This document shows, in pieces, positions 16,669 through 25,147 of a stretch of 64,000 nt of DNA (positions within the stretch are counted from its first letter, which is position 1; each line of letters opens with the position of its first letter). Source of the stretch: Streptomyces spongiicola (GTDB taxonomy: Bacteria; Actinomycetota; Actinomycetes; Streptomycetales; Streptomycetaceae); contig NZ_CP029254.1 in assembly GCF_003122365.1 (NCBI RefSeq), positions 5,706,001 through 5,770,000 of the forward strand, given 5' to 3'. Under the pieces are notes generated by a model, which was not told the origin of the DNA, did not search any database, and saw only the letters and a list, made by a program, of their open reading frames with translations. The translations under genes and the position numbers were made by a program.

Positions 16669-17796
16669 TCAGAGGACGCGGCGGGCGGCGAGGATGTCCC
16701 AGTCCTTGATCGGAGTGATCCGGACGGGCTTTCCGGTGCGCGGGGCCTCGATCACGAGGCCCTCGCCCATGTACATGCCGACATGCTCGGGGCGGCTCGC
16801 GGTGCCGCGGCTGAAAACGAGGTCACCGGGCTGGAGGTGGCTGGGGGAGACAGCCTTGCCTTCGGCGACCTGCGTGTATGTGGTGCGGGTGAGGGTGATG
16901 CCGGCGTGGGCGTACGCCTGCTGCATGAGCGAGCTGCAGTCGCAGCGGCCCATCGGGTCGGGGCCGTGCGCGTTGGTGCAGCTGCCGCCCCACTGGTACT
17001 GCGTACCGAGCTGGTGCATCGCCCAGTTGAGGGCTTTACGGGCCTTGGGGTCGGCATCCTTGGGGATCTTGTATCCCTTCGGGACGCTGCCCTCGGGGAT
17101 GCGGCCGAAGCCGGATCCGTCCTGGGACGGAGCACAGCCGGTGGTGCCGGTGGCGGACTCCTGGTCCGGCTCCTTGTCGTCCTTGTCCTTGCCGGTGCTC
17201 GGGAAGGTCTTGGCGATGGCTTCCTGCAGCGCGGTGGCCAGGTCCTCCCACTGGGCGTACGCGTCCGGGTAGCCGGACGCCTGGACCGCCTGTGCTGCCT
17301 GGGTGACGGTCATCTGCTGCCACCCGTCGACCTTGAGCAGCGCCTTGTAGAAGCGCTCGCTCGCGTAGACGGGATCGCGGATCTGCTGGGCGGTGCCCCA
17401 GCCCTGAGAAGGGCGTTGCTGGAACAAGCCGAGCGAGTCCCGGTCTCCGTAGTTGAGGTTGCGCAGCCGCGACTCCTGCATCGCCGTGGCGAGCGCGATG
17501 ATCTGGCCCTTCTTGGGCACGTCGAGGCTGATGCCGGTGGCCACGATGGTCCGCGCGTTGGCGACTTGCTCGGCGGGCAGATCCAGGCCCTCGATGTGAA
17601 CGTCCTTGCCGGACGCGCCGTCGAGGATGTCGGTGACGTGTTTGGCGACCTCGTCGGAGTCGATACCGGTCAGGCACCCGCTGAAAGAGCCGGAGGTCTG
17701 CACGGCTTCGGCGGAGGAGGCCATCATCATGGCCGTTCCGGCGAGCAGCAGGGGGGAGAGGAAGACGACGCCGATGCCGGCGGCGACCGCCTTCAA
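16669..17796 (-). CDS. Transglycosylase-like/NlpC-P60 cell-wall hydrolase
   Basis: A 375-residue secreted protein: N-terminal hydrophobic signal or anchor (residues 5-30). Then a lysozyme-like domain with ALATAMQESRLRNLNYGDRDSLGLFQQRP, the catalytic-Glu region of phage-type transglycosylases. The C-terminal NlpC/P60 domain has RCDCSSLMQQAY (catalytic Cys) and EHVGMYMG (catalytic His). Such VirB1/Tra-type enzymes open peptidoglycan locally so the transfer channel can cross the wall. The TTG at 17796 is the only start after an in-frame stop. First gene of the minus-strand transfer operon. Confidence 0.85.
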   Translation of the reverse strand: MKAVAAGIGVVFLSPLLLAGTAMMMASSAEAVQTSGSFSGCLTGIDSDEVAKHVTDILDGASGKDVHIEGLDLPAEQVANARTIVATGISLDVPKKGQIIALATAMQESRLRNLNYGDRDSLGLFQQRPSQGWGTAQQIRDPVYASERFYKALLKVDGWQQMTVTQAAQAVQASGYPDAYAQWEDLATALQEAIAKTFPSTGKDKDDKEPDQESATGTTGCAPSQDGSGFGRIPEGSVPKGYKIPKDADPKARKALNWAMHQLGTQYQWGGSCTNAHGPDPMGRCDCSSLMQQAYAHAGITLTRTTYTQVAEGKAVSPSHLQPGDLVFSRGTASRPEHVGMYMGEGLVIEAPRTGKPVRITPIKDWDILAARRVL

Positions 17797-18094
17797 CCGG
17801 CGCGGACCGCTCGTACGTCAGCGGGTTCGGGCATGGGTGGGGAGCAGGGCGTCATGAACGTGTCCTTCAGGGTGCGGTGTCCGGCGTGCCGCGTGCGCGT
17901 GGCGTATCGGAAGGGCGCGGCAGCCGGGGTGGGCGATCGGGAGGCCGGTGCGGGGGAGTTGCCGCTCGCTCCGCGTGGCCGGGTCGTGAGCTAGGTGTGC
18001 CGGGGCAGGGGGTACCTCCGTGAGGCGTGGTGGGGAGTAGCCAGCGGCGGTGTTCGCCGGGCGGTTCAAAAACAGTAGGCCCGGATCGGCGGCT

Positions 18095-18153
18095 GACCAA
18101 AAAGTCGGCACGAGGTGCCGGAATCCGGCACCTCAGCACCGGACTTCTTGGTC
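18095..18153. repeat. Long interrupted inverted repeat in divergent intergenic region
   Basis: The core 18112-18134 is a perfect palindrome with 11-bp arms (GAGGTGCCGGA / TCCGGCACCTC) around a single A. An outer pair, GACCAAAAAGTC (18095-18106) and GACTTCTTGGTC (18142-18153), matches at all but one position. The rest of the 17797-18304 stretch has no gene I believe. It lies between the divergent transfer operon and methyltransferase operon, so it could be an operator, a cruciform-type replication or transfer site, or a bidirectional terminator-like structure. Confidence 0.6.
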
Positions 18154-18304
18154 GTCGGCGTATTCACCCCTACAGTTTTTTAACTCCCCTCGCCCTCCTC
18201 AGTCTGCGGCCCGGGCTTCTCCATGCCCAATTCCGGCCTTCGAGGACTCGTATGCGAGACGGGAATTTTCCTCCGCGCTTCGACACCCGAATTGGGGCCT
18301 CTCT

Positions 18305-19060
18305 TTGCCTTTTTCCCTTCACCAGGGCGACGCTCTCAGCGTCCTCGCCGGCCTGCCGGACGACTGCGTCGACTCCGTCATCACCGACCCGCCGTACAAC
18401 TCCGGCGGTCGAACTGCGAAGGAGCGGACCACCCGCTCGGCGAAGCAGAAGTACACCTCCGCCGACGCCCAGCACGCCCTGCCGGACTTCACCGGCGAGA
18501 ACATGGATCAGCGGTCGTACGGCTTCTGGCTGACGCAGATCATGACCGAAGCCCACCGCCTCACGAAGACCGGTGGCACCGCGCTGCTGTTCACCGACTG
18601 GCGACAGCTTCCTGTCACGACGGACGCGATCCAGGCGGCCGGCTGGCTCTGGCGCGGCGTGCTGGCCTGGCACAAGCCGCAGGCCAGGCCCCAGCGCGGG
18701 AGGTTCACGCAAAACTGTGAGTTCATCGTGTGGGCCTCCAAGGGTGCGATCGACGGCTCCCGCAACCCCGTCTATCTACCGGGTATGTACTCGGCTTCGC
18801 AGCCCTCGGGAGCGAAGCGCCAGCACATCACGCAGAAGCCCGTCGAGGTGATGCGCGAGCTGGTCAAGATCAGCCCCGAAGGCGGCACGGTGCTCGACTT
18901 CTGCGCCGGCTCCGGCTCCACGGGCGTCGCCGCCCTGCTGGAGGGCCGCGACTTCATCGGCGTGGAGAAGACCGAGCACTACGCGTCCATTGCAGCCGAC
19001 CGGCTCACCGAGACGGTCCGCGAAACCCTCACCCAGGACGCCGTGACCCTCACGGTCTGA
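18305..19060 (+). CDS. Site-specific DNA methyltransferase, beta-class
   Basis: About 251 residues. The catalytic motif TDPPYNSGG is near residue 25, followed by a target-recognition-like middle part, then HITQKPVEVMRELV and the AdoMet-binding motif FCAGSGSTGVAAL near residue 200. DPPY before FxGxG is the beta order of N6-adenine/N4-cytosine methylases. TTG 18305 is chosen because homologues I remember begin at this point; the frame is open further upstream. No restriction enzyme is adjacent, so it is probably an orphan that modifies the element to avoid host restriction. Confidence 0.8.
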   Translation: MPFSLHQGDALSVLAGLPDDCVDSVITDPPYNSGGRTAKERTTRSAKQKYTSADAQHALPDFTGENMDQRSYGFWLTQIMTEAHRLTKTGGTALLFTDWRQLPVTTDAIQAAGWLWRGVLAWHKPQARPQRGRFTQNCEFIVWASKGAIDGSRNPVYLPGMYSASQPSGAKRQHITQKPVEVMRELVKISPEGGTVLDFCAGSGSTGVAALLEGRDFIGVEKTEHYASIAADRLTETVRETLTQDAVTLTV

Positions 19061-19174
19061 GGACGCGGGCACGCTGTGTCATCCCGCCATGGCGCCGTCA
19101 GTCCGTCGACCGGTGCGCACATCACTGCTTTCGCTTTCTCCTTTTTCCGCAGCTCGTAGGAGGCCGCGCGTTCC

Positions 19175-19831
19175 ATGTCTGAATCCGTAGAACCCTCGGA
19201 ATGCGGGGAGTTGGAGCCGGTGCGCATTCCGGACCCCCACCTGGAGGGAATCGAGGCGAGCGTCCGCAGGCTGATGGAGCAGTCGGCGCAGCACGCCCAG
19301 CAGCTCGACCATCTCGCCGCGGCCCCGGCCCCGGCCGGATCACCGTTCGCCGCGTTCGGCATGCCGGGGCTCGGCGGACCGCCTCCGGCTGCGCCGCCGG
19401 AGCCGCGCCCGATTCTGGAACTGGACGGGGAGGAGCGCGAGGACGAGCTCGACGCCTTGTCCGACTGGGTCGACGACTTCTTCCTCCCGGTCTACGGGGC
19501 GGAGGTCACCACCGCGGCACCCTGGTGCCTGCAGTGGCAGGAGCACGACGACGTCGTTGCATGGCTTCACGCCCTGTGGCTCGCATACCAGCAGCACAAG
19601 GACCCCGAAGCCGGGCTCTCCGGCCTGTTCGTGTGGCACCGGGACTTCCTCACCCACGCCATCGCGGCGATCCGCGCGCCGGGCGGTCCGCTGTCGGCCT
19701 GCATGACCTCACCCGAGCGTCCCGCCCACCGGCTCCTGCCGGGCCCGCCTCCCTCGACACGTACGGAGATGGCGACGGCGAGCGCGGCGGAAGCCGCCGG
19801 GTCCCCTGAGCCGGACGAGCCGACGTCGTGA
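19175..19831 (+). CDS. DUF4913-like protein
   Basis: A 218-residue protein from ATG 19175, preceded by AGGAGG. The conserved part is LSDWVDDFFLPVYG, then APWCLQWQEHDDVVAWLHALWLAYQ and SGLFVWHRDFLTHAI, a Trp-rich pattern that I associate with DUF4913. The N-terminal third is acidic, with a short coiled coil. Such genes are common in actinobacterial conjugative elements; the function is unknown. It overlaps the next gene by 4 bp. Confidence 0.65.
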   Translation: MSESVEPSECGELEPVRIPDPHLEGIEASVRRLMEQSAQHAQQLDHLAAAPAPAGSPFAAFGMPGLGGPPPAAPPEPRPILELDGEEREDELDALSDWVDDFFLPVYGAEVTTAAPWCLQWQEHDDVVAWLHALWLAYQQHKDPEAGLSGLFVWHRDFLTHAIAAIRAPGGPLSACMTSPERPAHRLLPGPPPSTRTEMATASAAEAAGSPEPDEPTS

Positions 19832-20310
19832 ACGGTGGCCAGCAACCGGCTTTCGGCCTGAGCTTCGACCCCCGAGCCCTGACCGATCTCCTCCAGGCGC
19901 CCAGCGACATCCGCGATCTCACCCTCGCCTACCTGCAGGAAGTCGTGAACGCGCAGCGCTTCGGGCTCCGGCTCACCGGCGACCTGGAGGGCTACCGCAA
20001 GCTGTTCGTGGACTCCCGCAAGGACTGGCGCGTCGTCTACGGCGTCCGCCCGGCGCCCGCAGAGTCCACGCACCAGCGGGAGATCCACGTCGTCGCGGTC
20101 CGGCCGCGTGCGGGAAACGACGTCTACGACGAGGTCGGCCGCCGCCTGGGGATGCCCCGCCGGCCGCTGAGCGCCCGCACCCACGCGGCACGCTCCCGCT
20201 CCCCGCAGCTCACGACCCGTAGCCCCGCACCGCGGCCCGGTCCGTTTCCCTCCGCGCTGCCGGGCCTTCCCCGCCCCGCGCAGAACCCCTCCCACCATCA
20301 CACCCGCTGA
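19828..20310 (+). CDS. Small RelE/ParE-fold-like protein
   Basis: A 160-residue protein from GTG 19828, overlapping the DUF4913 stop. Residues 8-110 (FDPRALTDLLQAPSDIRDL, LTGDLEGYRKLFVD, DWRVVYGVRP, REIHVVAVRPRAGNDVYDEVGRRLG) follow the helix-helix-beta pattern of RelE/ParE toxins. The C-terminal 50 residues are disordered. I see no classical antitoxin; the DUF4913 protein upstream or the gene downstream could serve, so a toxin role is only a possibility. Confidence 0.5.
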   Translation: MNGGQQPAFGLSFDPRALTDLLQAPSDIRDLTLAYLQEVVNAQRFGLRLTGDLEGYRKLFVDSRKDWRVVYGVRPAPAESTHQREIHVVAVRPRAGNDVYDEVGRRLGMPRRPLSARTHAARSRSPQLTTRSPAPRPGPFPSALPGLPRPAQNPSHHHTR

Positions 20311-20327
20311 ACAACGGAGCCACGCCT

Positions 20328-21032
20328 ATGCCCCCTGACCCCGCGCCGGCAGCAGCCCGGCGTGCGGTGTCCCCACTCGACCATCGCATCGAAGCTGTCA
20401 CCGGCCTGGACGTCGACACCCTCTGGGCGTACCGCGACCGCGGCGTCCTCGACGAGGCACATGCCCACCTGGTCGACCGGCACCGCGAGCTGACACAGGC
20501 CGAGACCGGCGTTACCTTCTACCGCGTCCTCCTCCACCGCCTGTCCAACGGCGAGTTTCCCGTCGACAGCGCCCTGCTGACGCGCATCGACCGCACCGTG
20601 GACCAGCTGGAGGAAGCCGCCACCGCCCGCGACGCCGCCGTCCGGAAGGTGATCACCGCCTTGGACCCCATCGAGCGCGCGGCCACAACGGCCTCGGCGC
20701 CCAGCGACAAGCCGCTGTCGACTGCGGACCAGGCGGCGCTGCTCGCCATCGCCGGCGGCGCCAAGCTCTACGAGCACCTCCTGACCGGCCGGATGTCCGT
20801 GACCACTGCCTCCGGCACCCGCATCCCTTTCGCCGAGTTGCAGCCGCTGGAGGACGCCGGCCTGGTTTCCCGGGACACCAGCCACCCGGTGCACGCCGGC
20901 CAACCCGTCGCACTGACCGACGCCGGACGCGCCGCACTGTCCGCCGCCCGCCGGACACCCACCACGACCCAGGCGCCGAAGCCCCCGGCGCGGTCGGGGG
21001 CCTGGCCGTCCACACCCGTACGTCGGCGCTGA
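20328..21032 (+). CDS. Member A of a four-paralogue helical family, with winged-helix tail
   Basis: A 234-residue protein. Residues about 17-115 share a pattern with three nearby genes: RIEAVTGLDVDTL near the start, a helical middle, then EEAATARDAAVRKVITAL. Residues about 125-205 add a winged-helix-like region (LLAIAGGAKLYEHLLTGRM, then LQPLEDAGLVSRD). This is the only copy with that extra domain. It may be a DNA-binding member of the set. Function unknown. Confidence 0.55.
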   Translation: MPPDPAPAAARRAVSPLDHRIEAVTGLDVDTLWAYRDRGVLDEAHAHLVDRHRELTQAETGVTFYRVLLHRLSNGEFPVDSALLTRIDRTVDQLEEAATARDAAVRKVITALDPIERAATTASAPSDKPLSTADQAALLAIAGGAKLYEHLLTGRMSVTTASGTRIPFAELQPLEDAGLVSRDTSHPVHAGQPVALTDAGRAALSAARRTPTTTQAPKPPARSGAWPSTPVRRR

Positions 21033-21047
21033 ACTCCCGAAAGGCCC

Positions 21048-21791
21048 TTGTTGTCCCCCAGCGAACCGGCATCCGCCCGGAAGCCCCTGCCCGCCGTCGA
21101 ATTCGACGTGGACGACCTCGATGCCGATGAAGAAGTCTCACTCGACTTCTACCGTCAGGTCGAAGTGCGGTCAGACATGCTCGTCCCCCTCGCGGAGCAC
21201 CACGCCGGCGTGCACAGCTACTACGTGCTGTTCGACCGCACCGCCACCTGGGGCCACCCCGGCATGCCGCAGTACGTCGCCGTGCACCTGCTACGTGACC
21301 AGGAAAAGGAGACGTTCACCTTCGAGAAGGAGCTGCTGCCGCTGCCCGTGATGGCGCAGTCCTGGCTGATCCATCGCGGCTGCCCGGCCGGCGCCATCGC
21401 CCTCAACCCCGAACTGGGCCCGCCGCCGGCGGACGAGGCGACGCGGGCGCTGGAGCAACGCCTCGCAGGCGACGGCGACCACTACGCGATGGGCTACTCC
21501 TACAGCCGCGACGACCCGGACGACATGGTCACCGTCGTGGCACTGCGCGCGCTCGACGAGCGAGCCGCCTCCCCGTTCCGCGTCGTGGTCGAGGAAGTCG
21601 ACACCGACGCGTGGACCCACACCCTGCGCGAGGGCGGTTTCGCCACGGTCGAAGAGGCCCTTCAGTGGTGCAACGACCGGCTCACCGGCGAGGCCGGCCC
21701 TCTCCCGCCGGTCCGCCTGGCCGCGTCATTCACCCGTCCAGCTGCCCTGCCGAAGGCCCCCGCTCCACGCCCGCCCGGCCGCTCACGCTGA
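21048..21791 (+). CDS. Hypothetical acidic protein
   Basis: A 247-residue protein opening at TTG 21048, directly followed by a second TTG. It has an acidic start (FDVDDLDADEEVSLDFYRQ), then mixed alpha/beta sequence with Tyr/Trp-rich strands and a disordered Pro-rich tail. No membrane segments or known motif. It lies 15 bp after the previous gene in the same operon. Function unknown. Confidence 0.55.
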   Translation: MLSPSEPASARKPLPAVEFDVDDLDADEEVSLDFYRQVEVRSDMLVPLAEHHAGVHSYYVLFDRTATWGHPGMPQYVAVHLLRDQEKETFTFEKELLPLPVMAQSWLIHRGCPAGAIALNPELGPPPADEATRALEQRLAGDGDHYAMGYSYSRDDPDDMVTVVALRALDERAASPFRVVVEEVDTDAWTHTLREGGFATVEEALQWCNDRLTGEAGPLPPVRLAASFTRPAALPKAPAPRPPGRSR

Positions 21792-21828
21792 ATCCCGGGG
21801 CGACCGGCGCGGCGAAACATAGCCGACG

Positions 21829-21853
21829 ATCGCCGGTTAGCCAAACCGGCGAT
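21829..21853 (+). terminator. Hairpin between operon segments
   Basis: A perfect 10-bp stem ATCGCCGGTT/AACCGGCGAT with a 5-base loop, 37 bp after the preceding stop codon. It is followed by an AT-richer stretch ending in the leader of the SH3 gene. It is probably a terminator, or an attenuator before the secreted SH3 protein. Confidence 0.55.
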
Positions 21854-21935
21854 TCTCCGGATTCTTATACAGCCGCCGGGACAACCTCGCGGAACCTTTC
21901 CCCGCAATGCCTATGCCTCATGGAGGTTCTTCCGC

Positions 21936-22289
21936 ATGCGCTCCACCCGAATTGCCATATCCGCCGCGATGCTCGGCGCACTCGCTCTGCCGGTGCTGTC
22001 CGCCACCACCGCGAATGCAGCCCCCGTCGCCACCGCGGCAACCGCCGTGCCGGCGAGCAGTTGCTCGTCCCTCCCGCCGCTGCCGTACGAGGTGCACACG
22101 AAGGCCGTGACCATCCGGTCCAAGGCCACCACGAAGTCCACCGCGGTCGGAGTGCTCTACCGCAGCCACAAGTTCACCGTGCACAAGAAGAGCGGAAACT
22201 GGCTCTACATCACGGACAAGACGACCGGCGTAAAGGGCTGGGTCTCCGGCACGTACGTCTACCGCGACGTCCGAATGTGCCTCAGCTGA
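21936..22289 (+). CDS. Secreted SH3-like domain protein
   Basis: A 117-residue protein from ATG 21936 with GGAGG upstream. A Sec signal peptide spans residues 1-28 (IAISAAMLGALALPVLS, ending near TANAAP). The mature part is a bacterial SH3 domain: VTIRSKATTKSTAVGVLYRSHKF, then WLYITDKTTGVKGWVSGTYVY. One Cys near each end may form a disulphide. SH3b domains usually bind cell-wall peptides, so it may guide wall-acting proteins or modify the surface. Confidence 0.75.
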   Translation: MRSTRIAISAAMLGALALPVLSATTANAAPVATAATAVPASSCSSLPPLPYEVHTKAVTIRSKATTKSTAVGVLYRSHKFTVHKKSGNWLYITDKTTGVKGWVSGTYVYRDVRMCLS

Positions 22290-22390
22290 CCGGCCCGCAG
22301 CAGCAACCCGCCTACGCATAGCCGAGTTGCCCGACCGCTCGTTTCCCTGCCCCTGCAGTTCCAGGTGCTGCCTTCCGGAAGGAGCTCCCC

Positions 22391-22879
22391 TTGTCCGACG
22401 ACACACCCGATGGCACTGAGGATGTCGTGGGCGTGCTCACCGAACGGATCGAAGCCCGCTTCGGAATGGACATCCATCAGTTGAGGGCCGCCGTCGGCCT
22501 CAAGCCGACCGCGAATCCTGACGCCACCCAGGTCGTCAAGTGGCACAGCCTTCTCGTCGACTCCCAGGCCGTCCTCGACCGAGCAGAGGACGACCTCCTC
22601 GCCGCGCTGGAAACGCAGCCCAGTGAAGTCGACGACCCGACGATGGACCTCGCCCAACGCGTCAACGCGGCCTTCACGGCACGCGACGGCCGGGCCCTGG
22701 TCGTGCGGTGGCTTCTCGATCCGGACGCTCCGGGCAAGAAGGGCCTCGCTGCCGAACGCCTGGCCCGTCTCCATCGCGGAGCCCGCAAGGGCCCGGCGGT
22801 GCAGACCAGCGCTCCGCACCGCCCCGCGGTCGCACCTGCGCCGGCGTCGGTGCCGCAAGCGGGAAGGGTCGTCCTGTGA
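22391..22879 (+). CDS. Member B of the four-paralogue helical family
   Basis: A 162-residue protein from TTG 22391, with GGAGCTCC just upstream. It shares with its neighbours LTERIEARFGMDIHQL (about 13-28), a helical centre and NAAFTARDGRALVVRWLL (about 95-112). The C-terminus is Ala/Pro-rich and disordered. It is all-helical and soluble. It overlaps the next paralogue by 4 bp. Function unknown; the clustering suggests that the copies form a complex. Confidence 0.55.
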   Translation: MSDDTPDGTEDVVGVLTERIEARFGMDIHQLRAAVGLKPTANPDATQVVKWHSLLVDSQAVLDRAEDDLLAALETQPSEVDDPTMDLAQRVNAAFTARDGRALVVRWLLDPDAPGKKGLAAERLARLHRGARKGPAVQTSAPHRPAVAPAPASVPQAGRVVL

Positions 22880-23325
22880 GCGTCCGGCTCAAGTCCAGCA
22901 CCGTGGACGGCCGGCTGCAGGAGATCTTCGGCGCCCCGGTCGTCGAGCTGTACGCGACGGCTATCGGCCCCGATGCCCCTCCCGCGCTTACCCGCGCCCT
23001 GGAGCTGCGCTCCTTCCTCGCCCTGGCCGAGGAGCAGGTCGCCCGGGTCCGCGACCGCGTGCACGAGGCGATGGCACCCGACCGGGACATGGGCGAGCTG
23101 TCAGCCGCTGACCTCCGCTTCGACGCGCAGTGGCTGGAGGCGGCGCTCGATGCCCGCGACGGCTACCGCGCCGCGCTCGGCGAGCTGCTGCGCACCATGC
23201 CTCCGCCCGACCGGCAGCCCCGCCCCGTCCGCACGGCGCAGCCCGTGGTCGCCGCCGTCCTGCCCCCATCCCCCGCCGCTCCGGCACCCGCGCGTGCCGG
23301 GGCGGCGAGGGCCCGCCGACCGTGA
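22876..23325 (+). CDS. Member C of the four-paralogue helical family
   Basis: A 149-residue protein from GTG 22876, overlapping member B by 4 bp. It shares VDGRLQEIFGAPVVEL at residues about 10-25 and LEAALDARDGYRAALGELL near 90-110 with the other copies. The C-terminal 35 residues are Pro/Ala/Arg-rich. No known family. Closest in pattern to member D. Confidence 0.55.
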   Translation: MSVRLKSSTVDGRLQEIFGAPVVELYATAIGPDAPPALTRALELRSFLALAEEQVARVRDRVHEAMAPDRDMGELSAADLRFDAQWLEAALDARDGYRAALGELLRTMPPPDRQPRPVRTAQPVVAAVLPPSPAAPAPARAGAARARRP

Positions 23326-23335
23326 AAGCCCCCGC

Positions 23336-23746
23336 TTGCCCCACTCGACGTCCACCGAGATAGCCGGACGGATCGAGGACCTGTACGGCGCACCGCTTGC
23401 CGAGCTCAAAGCCCACGCTCAGGACCAGCCGGCCGGCATGCTCTCCGCCCTCCTCGGCATGCACGACGACCTCACCCTCGCCGAGCGCAGCATCGACTTC
23501 CACCGCGACCGCCTCGCCCAGCTCATCCACCCCGAGCGGCAGATCGGCGGACCCGAGGTCTCCCACCTTCTCGACGGCGCCCGCCGGCTCGCCGAAGCGG
23601 TCGCAGTCCGCGACGTCCAAGTCAAGTCGGTCTCCGCCGTTCTCCAGAGCCTTGCCCGCGTCCCCGCGCCTGCACCGCCCCCGGCCACCGCGCCAGCTGT
23701 ACCCGCCCCGCCAGTCCCGGCCGTGAGCCCTGCACCAAGCCGCTGA
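23336..23746 (+). CDS. Member D of the four-paralogue helical family
   Basis: A 136-residue protein from TTG 23336, ten bases after member C. It begins with IAGRIEDLYGAPLAEL, has HDDLTLAERSIDFHRDRL in the centre and RRLAEAVAVRDVQVKSVSAVL near 85-105, in register with members A-C. A Pro/Ala tail follows. Function unknown. Confidence 0.55.
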   Translation: MPHSTSTEIAGRIEDLYGAPLAELKAHAQDQPAGMLSALLGMHDDLTLAERSIDFHRDRLAQLIHPERQIGGPEVSHLLDGARRLAEAVAVRDVQVKSVSAVLQSLARVPAPAPPPATAPAVPAPPVPAVSPAPSR

Positions 23747-23786
23747 CCCGCGGGCATCCCCCTTCACCCACCCAGGAGTTCCTCCC

Positions 23787-24632
23787 TTGGCCATCACCGG
23801 TCTGCCCCCTGACACCGACGCTGACATCGCGCGGGTCACCGAGGCGCTCGCCATGATCACTCCGCGATGGAACGTGCGGATCCTGCTGGCCCTGTCCGGG
23901 CCGCCGCTGCGGTACAGCGAGCTGGCGGCCAAGGTGTCCTGGCTGCAGAACGGCCAGCTCCACCCCAAGCTCAAGTCGCTGTGCGACGCCGGCCTCGTCC
24001 AGCGCACCGAACACACCTCGCGGCACGTCACCTACGGACACACCGACCGCTGCGCAGCCCTTCTGCCGGTGCTGCCACTGATCGTCACCTGGGCCGAGGA
24101 GCACCTCGAGAAGGCGGACCGCCCGCTGCCCGCGATCGAGCAGATCGAGGACAGCCTCACCCTGCTCACCCGGCGGCACGCCGCCGCCATCCTGTGGGTG
24201 CTGAAGTCCCGTGAAGAGGTCAGCGGCCGGGCGCTGGCCAGGATCATCATGCCCAGCAGCGACTGGACCAACATCTACCCGCCGCTGCGGCAGCTCGTGG
24301 CCGACGGCCTGGTCGACACCGAGGGCATAGGCCAGCCCTACCGCCTGTCGGTGGCGGGCGACGGCCTGGGGCCCGTCTTCGGCGCCCTCTCTGCGTGGTC
24401 CGCCGGGCACCCCCTCACCCATGCTGTCCAGCACCCGGTCTGGGGGCGCCCGGGGGCCGCACCCCCGCCGAAGCCGTGGGTCAGCAACGTGTCCCTGCCG
24501 GCTCCCACAGCCTCGTCGGCTGTCCGGGCTGCAGGGGCCTCTCGCCCGACGTGGCAGATCCGCGACCTGTTCTCGCACACCGCGACCGCCCGCCCGAAGG
24601 CGGCGCTTACGGCGGGAGGTCCGCGCCGATGA
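23787..24632 (+). CDS. Tandem HxlR-like winged-helix regulator
   Basis: A 281-residue protein from TTG 23787. Two winged-helix units: residues about 15-100 (ITPRWNVRILLALSGPPLRYSELAAKV, then LKSLCDAGLVQRTEH) and about 118-205 (LLTRRHAAAILWVLKSREEVSGRALARII, then LRQLVADGLV). This is the HxlR/MarR-like fold in tandem. The C-terminal 70 residues are disordered. It overlaps another winged-helix gene and then an exporter, so it may control that operon. Confidence 0.7.
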   Translation: MAITGLPPDTDADIARVTEALAMITPRWNVRILLALSGPPLRYSELAAKVSWLQNGQLHPKLKSLCDAGLVQRTEHTSRHVTYGHTDRCAALLPVLPLIVTWAEEHLEKADRPLPAIEQIEDSLTLLTRRHAAAILWVLKSREEVSGRALARIIMPSSDWTNIYPPLRQLVADGLVDTEGIGQPYRLSVAGDGLGPVFGALSAWSAGHPLTHAVQHPVWGRPGAAPPPKPWVSNVSLPAPTASSAVRAAGASRPTWQIRDLFSHTATARPKAALTAGGPRR

Positions 24633-25147
24633 CCGCCTCCCTCACTCCGGCCGAACTCCGCAACGCCTTCGCCCTGCTGTCCTCGCCGGGCCTGATCCGG
24701 CTGATCACCGAGATCGACGACAACGGGCCGATCCCGCCGAGAAGGCTCGCCGGCACCCTGCCCGACCTCTCGGCGCACCACCTTCGCCGAACCACCCACG
24801 TCGGCCGCGCGCACGGTCTCGTCCGGGTCGCACCCGGCGCCGGCCTTGCCCTCACCGAGGCCGGCTCGGAGCTGGCCGACTTCTACGACGCCACCGCCCG
24901 CTGGGCCCGGCGCCACGCCTACCCGGCCGCCGTCTGCAGCTTCACCACCCGCCTCCAGCACTCCCTCAGCCTCCTGGCCGTCGCACTCGTCGCCGACCGC
25001 GCCGATGGCTCCCACCGTCCAGCAGGCGAGGGCACGCCCACCATCGAGGCCGAGGCGGGTCTGTTCAACCCGCGCGCTCTGCTGGTCCAGTGGCTGGACG
25101 CCAACCCGCAGGTCACCGTGGGCCTTGAAGCAGAGCTGGTCGCGTGA
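24629..25147 (+). CDS. Winged-helix regulator
   Basis: A 172-residue protein from ATG 24629, overlapping the HxlR-like gene by 4 bp. Residues 5-85 read as a winged helix: ELRNAFALLSSPGLIRLITEIDDN, then LPDLSAHHLRRTTHVGRAHGLVRV. It is shorter than the upstream regulator and related to it in layout. It overlaps the MFS gene by 4 bp, so the three are co-translated and probably functionally linked. Confidence 0.6.
   Translation: MTASLTPAELRNAFALLSSPGLIRLITEIDDNGPIPPRRLAGTLPDLSAHHLRRTTHVGRAHGLVRVAPGAGLALTEAGSELADFYDATARWARRHAYPAAVCSFTTRLQHSLSLLAVALVADRADGSHRPAGEGTPTIEAEAGLFNPRALLVQWLDANPQVTVGLEAELVA

Noticed and set aside
14396..17272. 958-codon plus-strand frame over the transfer operon
   Set aside because: Gly/Asp/Glu-rich with no domain, antisense to five real transfer genes.
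17818..18111. Minus-strand frame before the NlpC/P60 gene
   Set aside because: No domain, poor composition and it runs through the long inverted repeat; treated as intergenic.
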